Source of the DNA: an uncultured Rhodocyclaceae bacterium
Lineage (GTDB): Bacteria > Pseudomonadota > Gammaproteobacteria > Burkholderiales > Rhodocyclaceae
Length of the DNA: 31,352 nucleotides
Assembly (NCBI GenBank): GCA_903950295.1
Contig: CAJBAP010000145.1
Coordinates: 1-31,352 of the forward strand
Direction of reading: 5' to 3'
Shown: in pieces, positions 22,323 to 30,807 of the stretch
Numbering within the stretch: position 1 is the stretch's first letter
How the letters are laid out: every line of letters begins with the position of its first letter
The notes under the pieces: generated by a model
Seen by the model: the letters and a program-made list of their open reading frames with translations, nothing else
Told to the model about the DNA's origin: nothing
Database searches by the model: none
Made by a program: the position numbers and the translations under genes

Positions 22323-24518
22323 CTAAGCCTCAAGTGCGCGCAGTTCGGCGTTGGTGTAGCGCAGCCGGCTCGCCAGCACACTGGCGATGCCTTCCATCAG
22401 GCTCAGCGCAACTTTCTTGTGATCTTCGGCAAACTGGTCGAAGACTTTGCGCGATAGCACATATAGCTCGACGTCACTGAAGGCCGCGGCATCCGCCGAA
22501 CGCGCTTCGCCGTCGAGGAAACCCATCTCGCCGAAGAAAGCGCCACGTCCAAAGGTGCCGAGGTGGTGCATCTGCGTGGCGTTGATCGGCAACAGGATGC
22601 GCACGGCGCCACGCCGGATCAGGTAGATTTCGTCGCCCTTGTCGCCTCGCGCAAAGATCTTTTCGCCCGCCTTGAAGCTGCGTTGCTCCATGTGCTGCTC
22701 CAGCGCCGCCAGCGTCTGTGCCTTGCGGTTCTTGAAGAGTTCGATATCGGCGAGCGCCAGCGCGGTTTCGGCCACGAGTTCAAGCGCCGCTGCGGCGATG
22801 ATCTGGTCCTCGACCCATTCCTGTGCCTGATCGATCTCATCGAAAACCTTGACCGCACCATCCGACCGGATCAGCCCTACCTCGTCGAGATATTGGCGGA
22901 TGTCGCGCCCCGAAGGCAGCTTCTGCGGAATCTGGCTGAAGATCAGGCAGCCGTCACGCTCGGCCAGCATGTCCTTGATCTGCTCCAGCATGTGAGCGGC
23001 GGTGACATCCACCGTCTGCACGCGCCGCATGTCGAGGATGAGATAACGCCGCGTCTTGAGATCGACTTCCAGCGCGGTATAGAGTTGGTTGGTGGTGCCG
23101 AAGAACAGGCTGCCCTGCAATTCGCAGATCGCCACGCTATCACCGCGTTCGGTGAGGATTTCCATTTCCTCATGGGTGCGCACGCGCTTGGAAAAATGCT
23201 GATTGCCGAGCAACTTGCGCCGTACCACCGCGCCACCGATTTGCTCGCGGATGAACAGCAGGATGGCGAGCAGGATGCCGACGCCCGACGCGGCGATCAG
23301 GCTCACCGTCAGCGCGGTGAGCACCACGGCGGCGATGACAGCGAAGTCAAGCAGGGTGGCACGCGACTTGAGGAAATGCAGGCTGTTCTTGTCGATCATG
23401 CGCACACCGATGACGATGAGGATCGCCGCCAAGGCAGCGACCGGCACCCAGGCGATCAGCGAACCCAGCACCAGGAAAGCCACCAGCGCCAGCCCCCCTT
23501 CCATCACGCCGGAAAGACGGCTGGAGGCGCCGGATGACAAATTAACCAGCGTCGCCCCCATCGTGCCAGCACCCGGCATGCCGCCGATAATGGCCGAGGA
23601 GATATTGCCGAAGCCCTGGCCGATCAATTCGCGGTTCGAGTTGTGGCGCGAGCGCGTCAGAGCGTCGAGCACCAGGCAGGTCTTCAGCGTATCGATAGAC
23701 AACAGGCCAGCCAGCGTCAGCGCCGGAAAGATCAGCAACTTGAAGGTATCAAGCTCGAGCGTACTCATGGCCTGCCAGCGACCCGTCAATGCATCAGTAA
23801 AACTGCCGCTGCCGCCCCCGCCGAGGGGGCCAATCACTAGCGCATTCGCCTCCGGCGTCAGCGGCGCAGCACCCGCGAGGGCCAGGCCGAAATAGGCCAG
23901 AACACCCGCCAAGAGACCAAGAATCGCCGCCGGCACCATTTTGATGAAGCGCGGCGCGCCGACCATCACCAGCGCCGTTACCGCACCAATCAACAGACTC
24001 TTGCCACTCCAGACATCGGGCGCCGCGAGCGCATGCCAGACATTCAACCCCTTGGGCACACCCAGCAACTTGGGTACCTGGCTGCCTATGATGATGAGCC
24101 CGACACCAGTGAGATAGCCGCTGACGACCGGGTAAGGCATGTATTCGATCAGCCGCCCCAGCCGCAATACGCCGAACGTGATCTGCAACAAACCCGCCAT
24201 CAGGCCGAGCAAGCTGAGCATCAGTAAAACCGTATTCACCTCAACGCCAGCACGCAGGGTTTCGATGGCGAAGGCCGCCAGCACGGCAGCAGCCGGCGCG
24301 CACGGCGCGCTGATCAATCGCGGCGCACCGCCCAGGGACGCGGCGACCAGCCCCAGTGCCATCGCGCCGAGAATGCCGGCCATCGCACCCTGCGCCGCCT
24401 GAGCGCTGCCGAGTGGCGAATAGATCGTGACGCCGAACGCAATGGCCGACGGCAAAGCCACCAGCATGGCGGCGAGACCGCCCCAGAAATCACCGGAGAT
24501 ATTTTTTGGCAGGTTCAT
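22323..24518 (-). CDS. SulP-family anion transporter with STAS and cyclic-nucleotide-binding domains
   Basis: A 731-residue three-part protein. The SulP membrane core occupies about 10-430 (about 12-14 helices; FWGGLAAMLVALPSAIAFG and MPYPVVSGYLTGVGLIIIG are family-like). A STAS domain follows at about 455-560 (VAICELQGSLFFGTTNQL, LILDMRRVQTVDVTAAHML). A helical linker leads to a cNMP-binding domain at about 605-720 (RSFKAGEKIFARGDKGDEIY, FFGEMGFLDGEARSADA). The phosphate-binding cassette FGEM-x8-RSADA fits the family, though nucleotide specificity is uncertain. Substrate is not predictable (sulfate, bicarbonate or another anion). The ATG overlaps the xerC stop. Confidence 0.92.
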   Translation of the reverse strand: MNLPKNISGDFWGGLAAMLVALPSAIAFGVTIYSPLGSAQAAQGAMAGILGAMALGLVAASLGGAPRLISAPCAPAAAVLAAFAIETLRAGVEVNTVLLMLSLLGLMAGLLQITFGVLRLGRLIEYMPYPVVSGYLTGVGLIIIGSQVPKLLGVPKGLNVWHALAAPDVWSGKSLLIGAVTALVMVGAPRFIKMVPAAILGLLAGVLAYFGLALAGAAPLTPEANALVIGPLGGGGSGSFTDALTGRWQAMSTLELDTFKLLIFPALTLAGLLSIDTLKTCLVLDALTRSRHNSNRELIGQGFGNISSAIIGGMPGAGTMGATLVNLSSGASSRLSGVMEGGLALVAFLVLGSLIAWVPVAALAAILIVIGVRMIDKNSLHFLKSRATLLDFAVIAAVVLTALTVSLIAASGVGILLAILLFIREQIGGAVVRRKLLGNQHFSKRVRTHEEMEILTERGDSVAICELQGSLFFGTTNQLYTALEVDLKTRRYLILDMRRVQTVDVTAAHMLEQIKDMLAERDGCLIFSQIPQKLPSGRDIRQYLDEVGLIRSDGAVKVFDEIDQAQEWVEDQIIAAAALELVAETALALADIELFKNRKAQTLAALEQHMEQRSFKAGEKIFARGDKGDEIYLIRRGAVRILLPINATQMHHLGTFGRGAFFGEMGFLDGEARSADAAAFSDVELYVLSRKVFDQFAEDHKKVALSLMEGIASVLASRLRYTNAELRALEA

Positions 24519-25435
24519 TTATTCTTCGCCCGTGGATGCGCTGCATCATAAACCTTTGCCAGATGTTGGAAATCCAGATGCGTATAAATCTGCGTGGTAG
24601 CGATACTGGCGTGGCCGAGCATCTCCTGCACGGCGCGCAAGTCGCCTGACGATTGCAGCACATGGCTGGCGAAAGAGTGGCGCAGCATGTGCGGATGCAC
24701 ATGCACGCCGAGCCCGCTCTGCTTCGCCCAGACGGCAAGCCGCAGTTCGATGGCGCGTGGCGTCAGGCGTGTGCCGCGGCGGCTGACGAACAGCGCTGCC
24801 TCACCGATGCCGGCGAGGGCAGGACGTTGTGCGATCCATGTGTTCAGCGCTTCCGCTGCCTTGGCACCCAGCGGCACCGTGCGGGTTTTGGCGCGCTTGC
24901 CGGTGACCGTTACCTCACCGCCGGCAAGGTCGAGGCCGCCCACGAGATCGAGCGCGGCCAACTCGGCCAGACGCAGGCCGGAAGAATAAATGAGCTCGAA
25001 CATCGCACGGTCACGCACCGCCAGCTCATCCGACGGAGCATCACTGGGCACATCGAGTAGCGCGGCAGCCTGGTCGATGCCCAGCGCCTTGGGCAAAGCG
25101 CGCGGGCGTTTGGGGGCACGTAAACCGATGCATGGATCGGTCGCCAGTTGCCCCCGGCGTGCCAACCAGCGATAGTAGGCACGCCAGGCCGACAGGGTAC
25201 GGGCGATGGAACGGGGCGACAATCCCTGGCCATGCAGACGCATCGCCTGCCGGCGCAGTTCGTGGGCTTGCAAGTTACCCAGGGGGCGATCCCCGGCACA
25301 GGCTTGCAGCAAGGCCAGGTCGTGCCGGTAAGCGACGAGAGTATGCACACTGGCACGCCGCTGGTGCGCCAGTTCGGCGAGGAATTGTTCGACGGCGGGA
25401 TCGGCCGGCGCAGTGGTTGCCGACGCATCGGCCAC
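24515..25435 (-). CDS. xerC: Tyrosine recombinase XerC
   Basis: A 306-residue site-specific recombinase resolving chromosome dimers at dif with XerD. A SAM-like core-binding domain lies at about 12-98 and the catalytic domain at about 110-295. Catalytic residues visible are Arg155 (SGLRLAEL), Lys180 (TGKRAKTR), His249 and Arg252 (HMLRHSFASH), His275 (LGHAS) and Tyr284 (IYTHLDF). The start is GTG at 25435, 8 bp after the DUF484 stop; no in-frame ATG is near. The dapF-DUF484-xerC order is the standard proteobacterial one, so this is housekeeping XerC and not a mobile-element integrase. Confidence 0.95.
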   Translation of the reverse strand: MADASATTAPADPAVEQFLAELAHQRRASVHTLVAYRHDLALLQACAGDRPLGNLQAHELRRQAMRLHGQGLSPRSIARTLSAWRAYYRWLARRGQLATDPCIGLRAPKRPRALPKALGIDQAAALLDVPSDAPSDELAVRDRAMFELIYSSGLRLAELAALDLVGGLDLAGGEVTVTGKRAKTRTVPLGAKAAEALNTWIAQRPALAGIGEAALFVSRRGTRLTPRAIELRLAVWAKQSGLGVHVHPHMLRHSFASHVLQSSGDLRAVQEMLGHASIATTQIYTHLDFQHLAKVYDAAHPRAKNK

Positions 25436-25443
25436 GGCAGGTC

Positions 25444-26121
25444 TCAGCTCTGCGATGCGTTCAATGTTCTGGCAAGCGCAGCCGCAGCCACCTCGCCGAT
25501 ACGCTCGAGGTAGAGCGTACCCATCTCGGGGTAGAAACGCTGCGGCTCCTCACTTCCGAAGGCCAGCAAACCGAAAGTGTCGGGGCCGCGCCGCAGGGTA
25601 ACGAGCGCCAGCGAACGCACATGACTACCGCGTTCGCCAAACCAGCCGAGGACATCCGGGCCGCTACCCACGCCACAGTAGGGGCGCTTCAATGTGGCGG
25701 CGAATTCGTGTGCGGCCACGCTCATCGGCGTGAATTCCGGCGCCGAGGTGTCATGGGAATCGCCCACAACATTCCACAGACGCACGGCGACATGCGGCAC
25801 GGCAAAGTCACCGCCAAGGTGGGCGTACAAGACACGCAACACGCTGCTCGCATCGGCAGCGCCGGCAAGGGCTACGTCAAGGCGGTGCGCCTTGCCGGAA
25901 AGTGCATCGTTCTCCTCGCCGAAGCGAATTAGTTCGGCCAGCTTCGTTTCCAGACGTTTGGCCTGGTCGCGCAAGGTGCCGATCTGTCGTTCGGTAATCG
26001 ACACGGCACGCCCGCCATGCTGATCAGGAATCGTGATCTGCGCCAGCGCATCGGCGTATTGATTGAAGAAATCCGGGTGATCCTTCAGGTATTGGGCGAC
26101 GTCCTTGGCTGCAATAGTCAT
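25444..26121 (-). CDS. DUF484 family protein (GAF-like)
   Basis: A 225-residue cytoplasmic protein. It opens with the typical [19 protein letters not shown] segment (about 7-25), then a coiled coil (about 40-75, [20 protein letters not shown]) and a GAF-like domain with [18 protein letters not shown] near the end. The molecular role of DUF484 proteins is not established. It overlaps dapF by 4 bp upstream and lies 8 bp before xerC, the conserved dapF-DUF484-xerC context. Ends in LNASQS. Confidence 0.92.
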   Translation of the reverse strand: MTIAAKDVAQYLKDHPDFFNQYADALAQITIPDQHGGRAVSITERQIGTLRDQAKRLETKLAELIRFGEENDALSGKAHRLDVALAGAADASSVLRVLYAHLGGDFAVPHVAVRLWNVVGDSHDTSAPEFTPMSVAAHEFAATLKRPYCGVGSGPDVLGWFGERGSHVRSLALVTLRRGPDTFGLLAFGSEEPQRFYPEMGTLYLERIGEVAAAALARTLNASQS

Positions 26122-26981
26122 GTCATTTCCTCGGGTAGCTCGGGTAGTTCTACTTCGCCAGTAAATACGGTAACGGCCGGGCCGGTCATCAAGACGGGTT
26201 GGCCCATGCCGCTCCAGGCAATTTTCAGCTCGCCGCCGCGCGTTGCCACGCGTACGGGTGAATCCAGCAGATCGCGCCGGATGCCCGCCACCACAGCCGC
26301 GCAGGCGCCCGTGCCACAGGCCAGCGTCTCACCGGCGCCGCGCTCATAAACGCGCAGGCGGATGGCATGGCGATCGACGACCTCCATGAATCCCGCATTG
26401 ACGCGCTTGGGGAAATACGGATGCGCTTCGATCAGCGGACCATCGCGCGCCACCGGTGCAATATTGACGTTCTCTACCACCTGCACCGCGTGCGGGTTGC
26501 CCATCGACACCACCGTGATCGCCGCGCTGCGGCCATCGAACTCGAGCGTATGGACCAGGCCATCGCTATCGGCAAGAAACGGAATGTCGGCGGGGGTGAA
26601 ACGCGGCATCCCCATGTCGACGGTCACTTGGCCATCGGCCTCGAGGCGCGGCGTGATCAGGCCGGACTGCGTTTCGACGCGGATCTCGCGCTGTGTCGTC
26701 AGACCCTGGTCATGGACGAAGCGCACGAAGCAGCGCGCACCATTGCCACATTGCTCGACCTCGCCACCATCGGCATTGAAGATGCGGTAGCGAAAATCAG
26801 CATCCTCACGCTCCGGTTTCTGGACGACCAGAATCTGGTCGCAACCGATGCCGAAATGGCGGTCGGCCAGCCACAGTGCCTGTGCCGGCGTCGGAACGAA
26901 ATTTTGGCCTCGCAGGCCCGTGGCATCGAGCACGACAAAATCGTTGCCCAGCCCGTGCATTTTGGTGAATCGAATCTTCAT
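26118..26981 (-). CDS. dapF: Diaminopimelate epimerase
   Basis: Interconverts LL- and meso-diaminopimelate for lysine and peptidoglycan. The 287-residue product has both catalytic cysteines: Cys78 in [11 protein letters not shown] and Cys222 in [12 protein letters not shown]. The N-terminal [15 protein letters not shown] and GNPHAV blocks are also present. The C-terminus ends [10 protein letters not shown]. It starts 38 bp after the end of a family-A-containing gap behind an LpxL homologue, and its stop overlaps the DUF484 start. It works with lysA elsewhere in the window. Confidence 0.97.
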   Translation of the reverse strand: MKIRFTKMHGLGNDFVVLDATGLRGQNFVPTPAQALWLADRHFGIGCDQILVVQKPEREDADFRYRIFNADGGEVEQCGNGARCFVRFVHDQGLTTQREIRVETQSGLITPRLEADGQVTVDMGMPRFTPADIPFLADSDGLVHTLEFDGRSAAITVVSMGNPHAVQVVENVNIAPVARDGPLIEAHPYFPKRVNAGFMEVVDRHAIRLRVYERGAGETLACGTGACAAVVAGIRRDLLDSPVRVATRGGELKIAWSGMGQPVLMTGPAVTVFTGEVELPELPEEMT

Positions 26982-26994
26982 CGGGCGAGGATAC

Positions 26995-27019
26995 GCCGTC
27001 CCGCCAGCGCCGACTTTTT
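26995..27019 (+). repeat. Family-A dispersed repeat, copy 6 (dapF upstream gap)
   Basis: A perfect 25-bp copy in the 60-bp space between the acyltransferase stop (27042) and the dapF start (26981). It covers much of the dapF leader and sits 13 bp before the dapF ATG on the minus strand, so it may influence translation initiation. Confidence 0.85.
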
Positions 27020-27041
27020 GTAAATGAGGGGAAATCCCGGG

Positions 27042-27902
27042 TCAATACGGCCTTTTTTCGCCGGGCGGACGGGTTTTGAAACGCCGGTGCAGCCAGTAAT
27101 ACTGTGCCGGCATCCTGAGGATTTCCTGCTCGATGAAAGCATTCATGCGCAGCGTGTCGGCCTCGATACTCTCCCCGGGGTAATCCTGCCAAGGCGCGCC
27201 AATCTCGACGACATAGCCCGTATCGGTCATGCGACAGATCAGCGGCACCACTGCCGCACCGGTCATGCGTGCGAGACGCGCAAGCCCCGTCACCGTGGCA
27301 GCAGGCACAGCAAAAAATGGCACGAAAATCGCGTCGTGCCTGCCGTAGTCGAGATCCGGCTGGTAAAAAAACGGGATGCCGTCTTTCATCGCCTTGATCG
27401 GCTTGCGAATACTTTCTTGGCGCGAAAGCATCAAGGGCTTGCCGAAGCGGGACCGCCCCGCATAGAGCATCTTGTTGAACAGCGGGTTCTTTTGCCTGGC
27501 GTACATGCCGGACATCTCATGATCCATGCACATTCTTGCCCATGCCATTTCGATGCCGACAAAATGGGGCGCCAGCAGAATGACGGGTTGCCCCTTGAGC
27601 GCCGTGAGATGCTCCCCGCCCTCGACCTTGGCAATCCGTGCAATGCGTGCCGCTGATGACCACCACAACAGTCCGCGATCGATGAAACTGCGGCCGAAAT
27701 ATTCGAAGTGCCGTCGCGCCAGCGCCGACTTTTCGGCGTCAGTGAGCTGAGGAAAACACAAACCGAGATTGGTCAGCGCGATGTGGCGGCGGTGGCGGCC
27801 AAAGTGAAAAAACAAGTGGCCGAATAACCGCCCGCACACCGCAAGAAGCGGCATGGGCAGCCAGTGCAGCAGCCACATGAGAATTAAAAATAACCGCGTC
27901 AT
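27042..27902 (-). CDS. LpxL/HtrB-type lipid A (lysophospholipid) acyltransferase, first copy
   Basis: A 286-residue inner-membrane-associated acyltransferase. A hydrophobic N-terminal segment (about 4-24) is followed by HIALTNLGLCFPQLTDAEK, the catalytic H-x4-E in LAPHFVGIE near 112-117, and YWLHRRFKTRPPGEKRPY at the C-terminus, typical of LpxL-type enzymes adding acyl chains to Kdo2-lipid A. Residues 58-64 (KSALARR) are encoded by a family-A repeat copy, yet the peptide fits the family pattern here, so the match is length-neutral. A GAGG site lies 7 bp before the ATG. It starts 9 bp after the second acyltransferase. Confidence 0.9.
   Translation of the reverse strand: MTRLFLILMWLLHWLPMPLLAVCGRLFGHLFFHFGRHRRHIALTNLGLCFPQLTDAEKSALARRHFEYFGRSFIDRGLLWWSSAARIARIAKVEGGEHLTALKGQPVILLAPHFVGIEMAWARMCMDHEMSGMYARQKNPLFNKMLYAGRSRFGKPLMLSRQESIRKPIKAMKDGIPFFYQPDLDYGRHDAIFVPFFAVPAATVTGLARLARMTGAAVVPLICRMTDTGYVVEIGAPWQDYPGESIEADTLRMNAFIEQEILRMPAQYYWLHRRFKTRPPGEKRPY
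27710..27733 (+). repeat. Family-A dispersed repeat, copy 7 (inside an acyltransferase gene)
   Basis: A 24-bp match with one difference. It is read as KSALARR in the gene frame, a different frame from the aroB and lysA copies. Confidence 0.7.
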
Positions 27903-27911
27903 ATTGAGGCC

Positions 27912-28781
27912 TCAAGAAACACGCCGGGCCGCCCCAAGTGCTTCTTGGCCCCCTGGGGGGAGAACGCCGCAAAGCGGCGTTTGCGGGGGGGTACCTTTGT
28001 AGCGGTTATAACCCCACAGGTATTGTTCGGGACACATCTTGACGATGTGCTCGATCTCGCGGTTGATGTCTGCCGGTGTCGTGACGTCGCCCGCAGGGGC
28101 GAACAGTTTGAGGTGATAACCCGCGCCATAGTGCAGTCGTTCTGCGTAGGCGAAAAGCACGGTTGCGCCGGTCTGCGCCAGTCGCGCCGCCAAGGTCATC
28201 GTGTAGGCGGGCTTGCCGAAGAAGGGGGCCCAGACTCCTTCACCCTCTTTGGGCGCCTGATCGGGCAACATGCCCACCGCCTCGCCGGAGCGCAGTGCCT
28301 TGAGCAGTTTTTTGACGCCGGAAACATCGGCCGGCGCAAGCCTCAGATTGGCGCCACGCCCATTCTCGATGATGGGACCGAGCCAGGCCTGCTTGGGGCG
28401 ACGATAGAGCACGGTCATCGGCTTCCTGGCCGCGTAATACTGGGCAGTGACTTCGAAACAGCCCAGGTGCGGGGTCAGGAACAAAATGCCATTGCCGTCG
28501 CGCCAAGCGGCCTCGACCAGTTCCCAGCCGCTCACCTTCACCACCCGTGCTACTACCTCGTCCTGTGGGCACAGCCAGAGCTTGGGGAGTTCCAGCAAGG
28601 TCTTGCCCGCTTCCGCCACCGCAGCCCCCCGCTCCGCCGCGCACCCGGCCTGCGCGGTGTTCTCGCGCAGATGGCGACGATAGCTCGGCGACAACAGATA
28701 CGCCAGCCAACCGAGCAGGGCGCCGAGATTGTGCAGCAGCGGCAGCGGCAGGTGGGCCAGCAGGCGGAAGATGAATCCCAT
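27912..28781 (-). CDS. LpxL/HtrB-type lipid A (lysophospholipid) acyltransferase, second copy
   Basis: A 289-residue protein with an N-terminal hydrophobic segment (about 14-32), RRHLRENTAQAGC, the catalytic H-x4-E in LTPHLGCFE near 103-110 and DQAPKEGEGVWAPFFG. The family usually ends just after the YLWGYNRYK block. Here 25 or so extra residues follow (starting GTPPQTPLCGVL and ending LGAARRVS), which are translated from a family-B repeat. The true tail was therefore replaced or extended by the repeat, including the stop codon region. First gene of the leftward run that diverges from metK. Confidence 0.9.
   Translation of the reverse strand: MGFIFRLLAHLPLPLLHNLGALLGWLAYLLSPSYRRHLRENTAQAGCAAERGAAVAEAGKTLLELPKLWLCPQDEVVARVVKVSGWELVEAAWRDGNGILFLTPHLGCFEVTAQYYAARKPMTVLYRRPKQAWLGPIIENGRGANLRLAPADVSGVKKLLKALRSGEAVGMLPDQAPKEGEGVWAPFFGKPAYTMTLAARLAQTGATVLFAYAERLHYGAGYHLKLFAPAGDVTTPADINREIEHIVKMCPEQYLWGYNRYKGTPPQTPLCGVLPPGGQEALGAARRVS
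27915..27991 (-). repeat. Family-B dispersed repeat, copy 1 (acyltransferase C-terminus)
   Basis: Contains AAGAAGCACTTGGGGCGGCC and GGCGTGTTTCTT on the minus strand, a CCCC/GGGG inverted repeat, and a perfect hairpin AACGCCGC-3 nt-GCGGCGTT at 27963-27981. About 50 bp are shared with the copy at 31145-31209, in the opposite orientation. Confidence 0.8.
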
Positions 28782-28794
28782 GACGGTTACGCGG

Positions 28795-28823
28795 TTGGAC
28801 GATTTAAAAAAAAACGGTATTAT
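28795..28823 (+). promoter_or_regulatory. metK promoter
   Basis: TTGGAC (28795-28800) and TATTAT (28818-28823) are spaced by exactly 17 bp, with an A-tract in the spacer. This is the best sigma-70-like promoter in the window. The transcript should start near 28830, giving a leader of about 120 nt. Confidence 0.75.
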
Positions 28824-28829
28824 CGCGCT

Positions 28830-28950
28830 CCATCGCCGAGTTAATCAGGACAACTTGCAGGGCGATTAATCAAATTCTGCTAAAGCGTCGCCTGCTCCGA
28901 TCCCCGAGCTGGTCTGACGACCAAATGACGGGGAACACAAAGGAGCAAGC
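28830..28950 (+). promoter_or_regulatory. Structured metK leader RNA with two competing folds
   Basis: Fold 1 pairs GCAGGGCGA (28857-28865) with TCGCCTGC (28888-28895), with one bulged G. Fold 2 pairs TGCTCC (28893-28898) with GGAGCA (28942-28947), enclosing TCCCCG/CGGGGA (28901-28906 with 28929-28934) and TGGTC/GACCA (28910-28914 with 28919-28923). Both use bases 28893-28895, and fold 2 hides the AGGAG ribosome site. It does not match a riboswitch class that I recognise. Confidence 0.5.
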
Positions 28951-30132
28951 ATGTCGAACCAATACTTCTTCACATCCGAATCCGTTTCGGAAGGCCATCC
29001 GGACAAGGTTTCCGACCAGATTTCGGATGCCATCCTCGACGCCATCCTGGCGCAGGATCCGACCGCGCGCGTCGCCGCCGAAACACTGTGCAACACCGGC
29101 CTGGTCGTCCTCGCCGGCGAGATCACCACGACCGCCAACGTCGACTACATCGGCGTCGCGCGCAACACCATCAAGCGCATCGGCTACGACAACACTGAAT
29201 ATGGCATCGACTACAAGGGCTGTGCCGTGCTGGTCGCCTACGACAAGCAATCGCCCGACATCGCCCAAGGCGTTGATCGCGCCTCGGACGACTACCTGAA
29301 CCAGGGCGCCGGCGACCAGGGCTTGATGTTCGGCTATGCCTGCGATGAAACCCCGACGCTGATGCCGCTGCCGATCTACCTGTCGCACCGCCTCGTCGAG
29401 CGCCAGGCCATGCTGCGCAAGGACGGCCGCCTGCCCTGGCTGCGTCCGGATGCCAAGAGCCAGGTCACTGTCAAATACCAGGATGGCAAGCCCTTCGCCA
29501 TCGACACCGTCGTACTGTCCACCCAACATTCGCCAGAGATGTCCGACGGCCTGAAGATGAAGGCCTCGGCCATCGAAGCCGTGATTGAGGACATCATCAA
29601 GCCGGTCCTGCCCAAGGAGTTGATCAAGGGTGACATCAAATACCTCGTCAATCCGACCGGTCGTTTCGTCGTCGGCGGTCCTCAGGGCGACTGCGGTCTC
29701 ACCGGCCGCAAGATCATTGTCGATACCTACGGTGGTGCCGCGCCGCACGGCGGTGGTGCGTTCTCAGGCAAGGATCCGTCCAAGGTCGACCGTTCGGCCG
29801 CCTATGCCGGTCGCTATGTCGCCAAGAACATCGTTGCTGCCGGCCTCGCAAGCAAGTGTCTGGTGCAGATCTCCTACGCCATCGGCGTCGCCCAACCAAC
29901 CTCGGTTTGGGTCACGACCCAAGGCACCGGCAAGATCGCCGACGAGAAGATCGCCGAACTGGTGAAGCAGCATTTCGACCTGCGCCCGAAAGGCATCGTC
30001 AATATGCTGAATCTGCTGCGTCCGATCTACGAGAAAACCGCCGCCTATGGCCACTTCGGCCGCGACGAGCCGGAATTCACCTGGGAAGCGCTCGACAAGG
30101 TGCAAGCCCTGAAAGCCGACGCCGGGCTGTAA
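28951..30132 (+). CDS. metK: S-adenosylmethionine synthetase
   Basis: Makes SAM from methionine and ATP in the cytoplasm. The 393-residue product shows [18 protein letters not shown] at about 9-26, the [15 protein letters not shown] block near 118-132, [20 protein letters not shown] and the P-loop-like [24 protein letters not shown] sits 5 bp before the ATG. It is preceded by a 17-bp-spaced promoter and a structured leader. It converges with the SCO gene 15 bp downstream, with no clear terminator. The SAH riboswitch about 1.1 kb further on suggests that the SAM cycle genes cluster here. Confidence 0.98.
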   Translation: MSNQYFFTSESVSEGHPDKVSDQISDAILDAILAQDPTARVAAETLCNTGLVVLAGEITTTANVDYIGVARNTIKRIGYDNTEYGIDYKGCAVLVAYDKQSPDIAQGVDRASDDYLNQGAGDQGLMFGYACDETPTLMPLPIYLSHRLVERQAMLRKDGRLPWLRPDAKSQVTVKYQDGKPFAIDTVVLSTQHSPEMSDGLKMKASAIEAVIEDIIKPVLPKELIKGDIKYLVNPTGRFVVGGPQGDCGLTGRKIIVDTYGGAAPHGGGAFSGKDPSKVDRSAAYAGRYVAKNIVAAGLASKCLVQISYAIGVAQPTSVWVTTQGTGKIADEKIAELVKQHFDLRPKGIVNMLNLLRPIYEKTAAYGHFGRDEPEFTWEALDKVQALKADAGL

Positions 30133-30147
30133 TGCGTCTCTAATGTT

Positions 30148-30786
30148 TTAGCGCCGCCGTGTATCGGCGCTACCGCGCGACGGTGGCGCCGGCGGCATCT
30201 CCGCCATCTGCTGGCGGATGGCGTCCGCCACCTTCTGTGGCGGCGTGGCGTAGGCAAATTTCTTGAGGTAAGCGCCGTCGGGGCCGAGCAACACCATGCC
30301 GGCCGAGTGATCGACCGCGTAACGATCGGGCGCCGCGCCCGGTTCGTAAACCTTCTGGTAGCGCACCTTGAAGTTTTCGGCAGCGCGACTCACCAGCGCA
30401 GGCGAACCGGTCATGCCGATGATGCGCGGATCGAAGAAGGCCGTGTAGGTGCGCAAAACTTCCAGCGTATCGCGCTCGGGATCGACCGAGATAAAGATTG
30501 GCTGCAAGCCTTCTGCCAGCGGCCCGAGTTGCTGCAACACGACGGCCATCTCGGCCAAGGTGGTCGGGCAGATGTCCGGGCAAAAGGTGTAACCGAAGGT
30601 GATGAGTTGATAGCGCCCACGAAAGTCGTCGGGCGATACGCCGCGACCGTTGGTGTCCTGCAGAAGATAACGCGGCACGATCTCGCGGGTTTCACCCAGG
30701 CTCAGGTCGTGCTGCGCCAGTAACGGGGCACTCCATAACGTCAGGACAGCGAGCAGGATTGCCGTACCCCATGCGGGGCATTTCAT
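30148..30786 (-). CDS. SCO1/SenC family copper-binding protein
   Basis: A 212-residue thioredoxin-fold periplasmic protein from ATG 30786. A signal peptide or anchor covers about 1-24 (ILLAVLTLWSAPLLA). The copper ligands are Cys69 and Cys73 in FCPDICP and His159 in VDHSAG. Family members metallate CuA of cytochrome c oxidase or act in copper/redox handling. An alternative GTG at 30810, overlapping the stop of the upstream gene, would add MKKVGTGG, which is encoded by the family-A repeat; neither start has a well-spaced ribosome site. The C-terminus is Arg-rich (SADTRRR). Confidence 0.92.
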   Translation of the reverse strand: MKCPAWGTAILLAVLTLWSAPLLAQHDLSLGETREIVPRYLLQDTNGRGVSPDDFRGRYQLITFGYTFCPDICPTTLAEMAVVLQQLGPLAEGLQPIFISVDPERDTLEVLRTYTAFFDPRIIGMTGSPALVSRAAENFKVRYQKVYEPGAAPDRYAVDHSAGMVLLGPDGAYLKKFAYATPPQKVADAIRQQMAEMPPAPPSRGSADTRRR

Positions 30787-30807
30787 CCCGCCAGTGCCGA
30801 CTTTTTT
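30785..30807 (+). repeat. Family-A dispersed repeat, copy 8 (SCO start region), partial
   Basis: Matches the family from the TCCCGCCAG part to the T-run with one internal difference; the first bases are diverged. It sits between the stop of the upstream gene and the SCO ATG. Read from the GTG at 30810 it gives KKVGTGG, the same frame as the aroB and lysA copies. Confidence 0.7.

Noticed and set aside
24515..25435. XerC as a phage or island integrase
   Set aside because: It has housekeeping XerC length and catalytic set, and sits in the conserved dapF-DUF484-xerC order with no attachment-site duplication.
28830..28950. metK leader as a SAM-II riboswitch
   Set aside because: A GCTAAA is present, but the H-type pseudoknot arrangement expected of SAM-II could not be fitted.
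30150..30171. AGCGCCG/CGGCGCT inverted repeat as a terminator between metK and the SCO gene
   Set aside because: No T-run follows on either strand, and it lies in the SCO coding end.
999..30807. Family-A repeats as CRISPR or as intrinsic terminators
   Set aside because: The copies are kilobases apart with no spacers, the unit is not self-complementary, and several copies lie inside genes, so the T-run does not make it a terminator.
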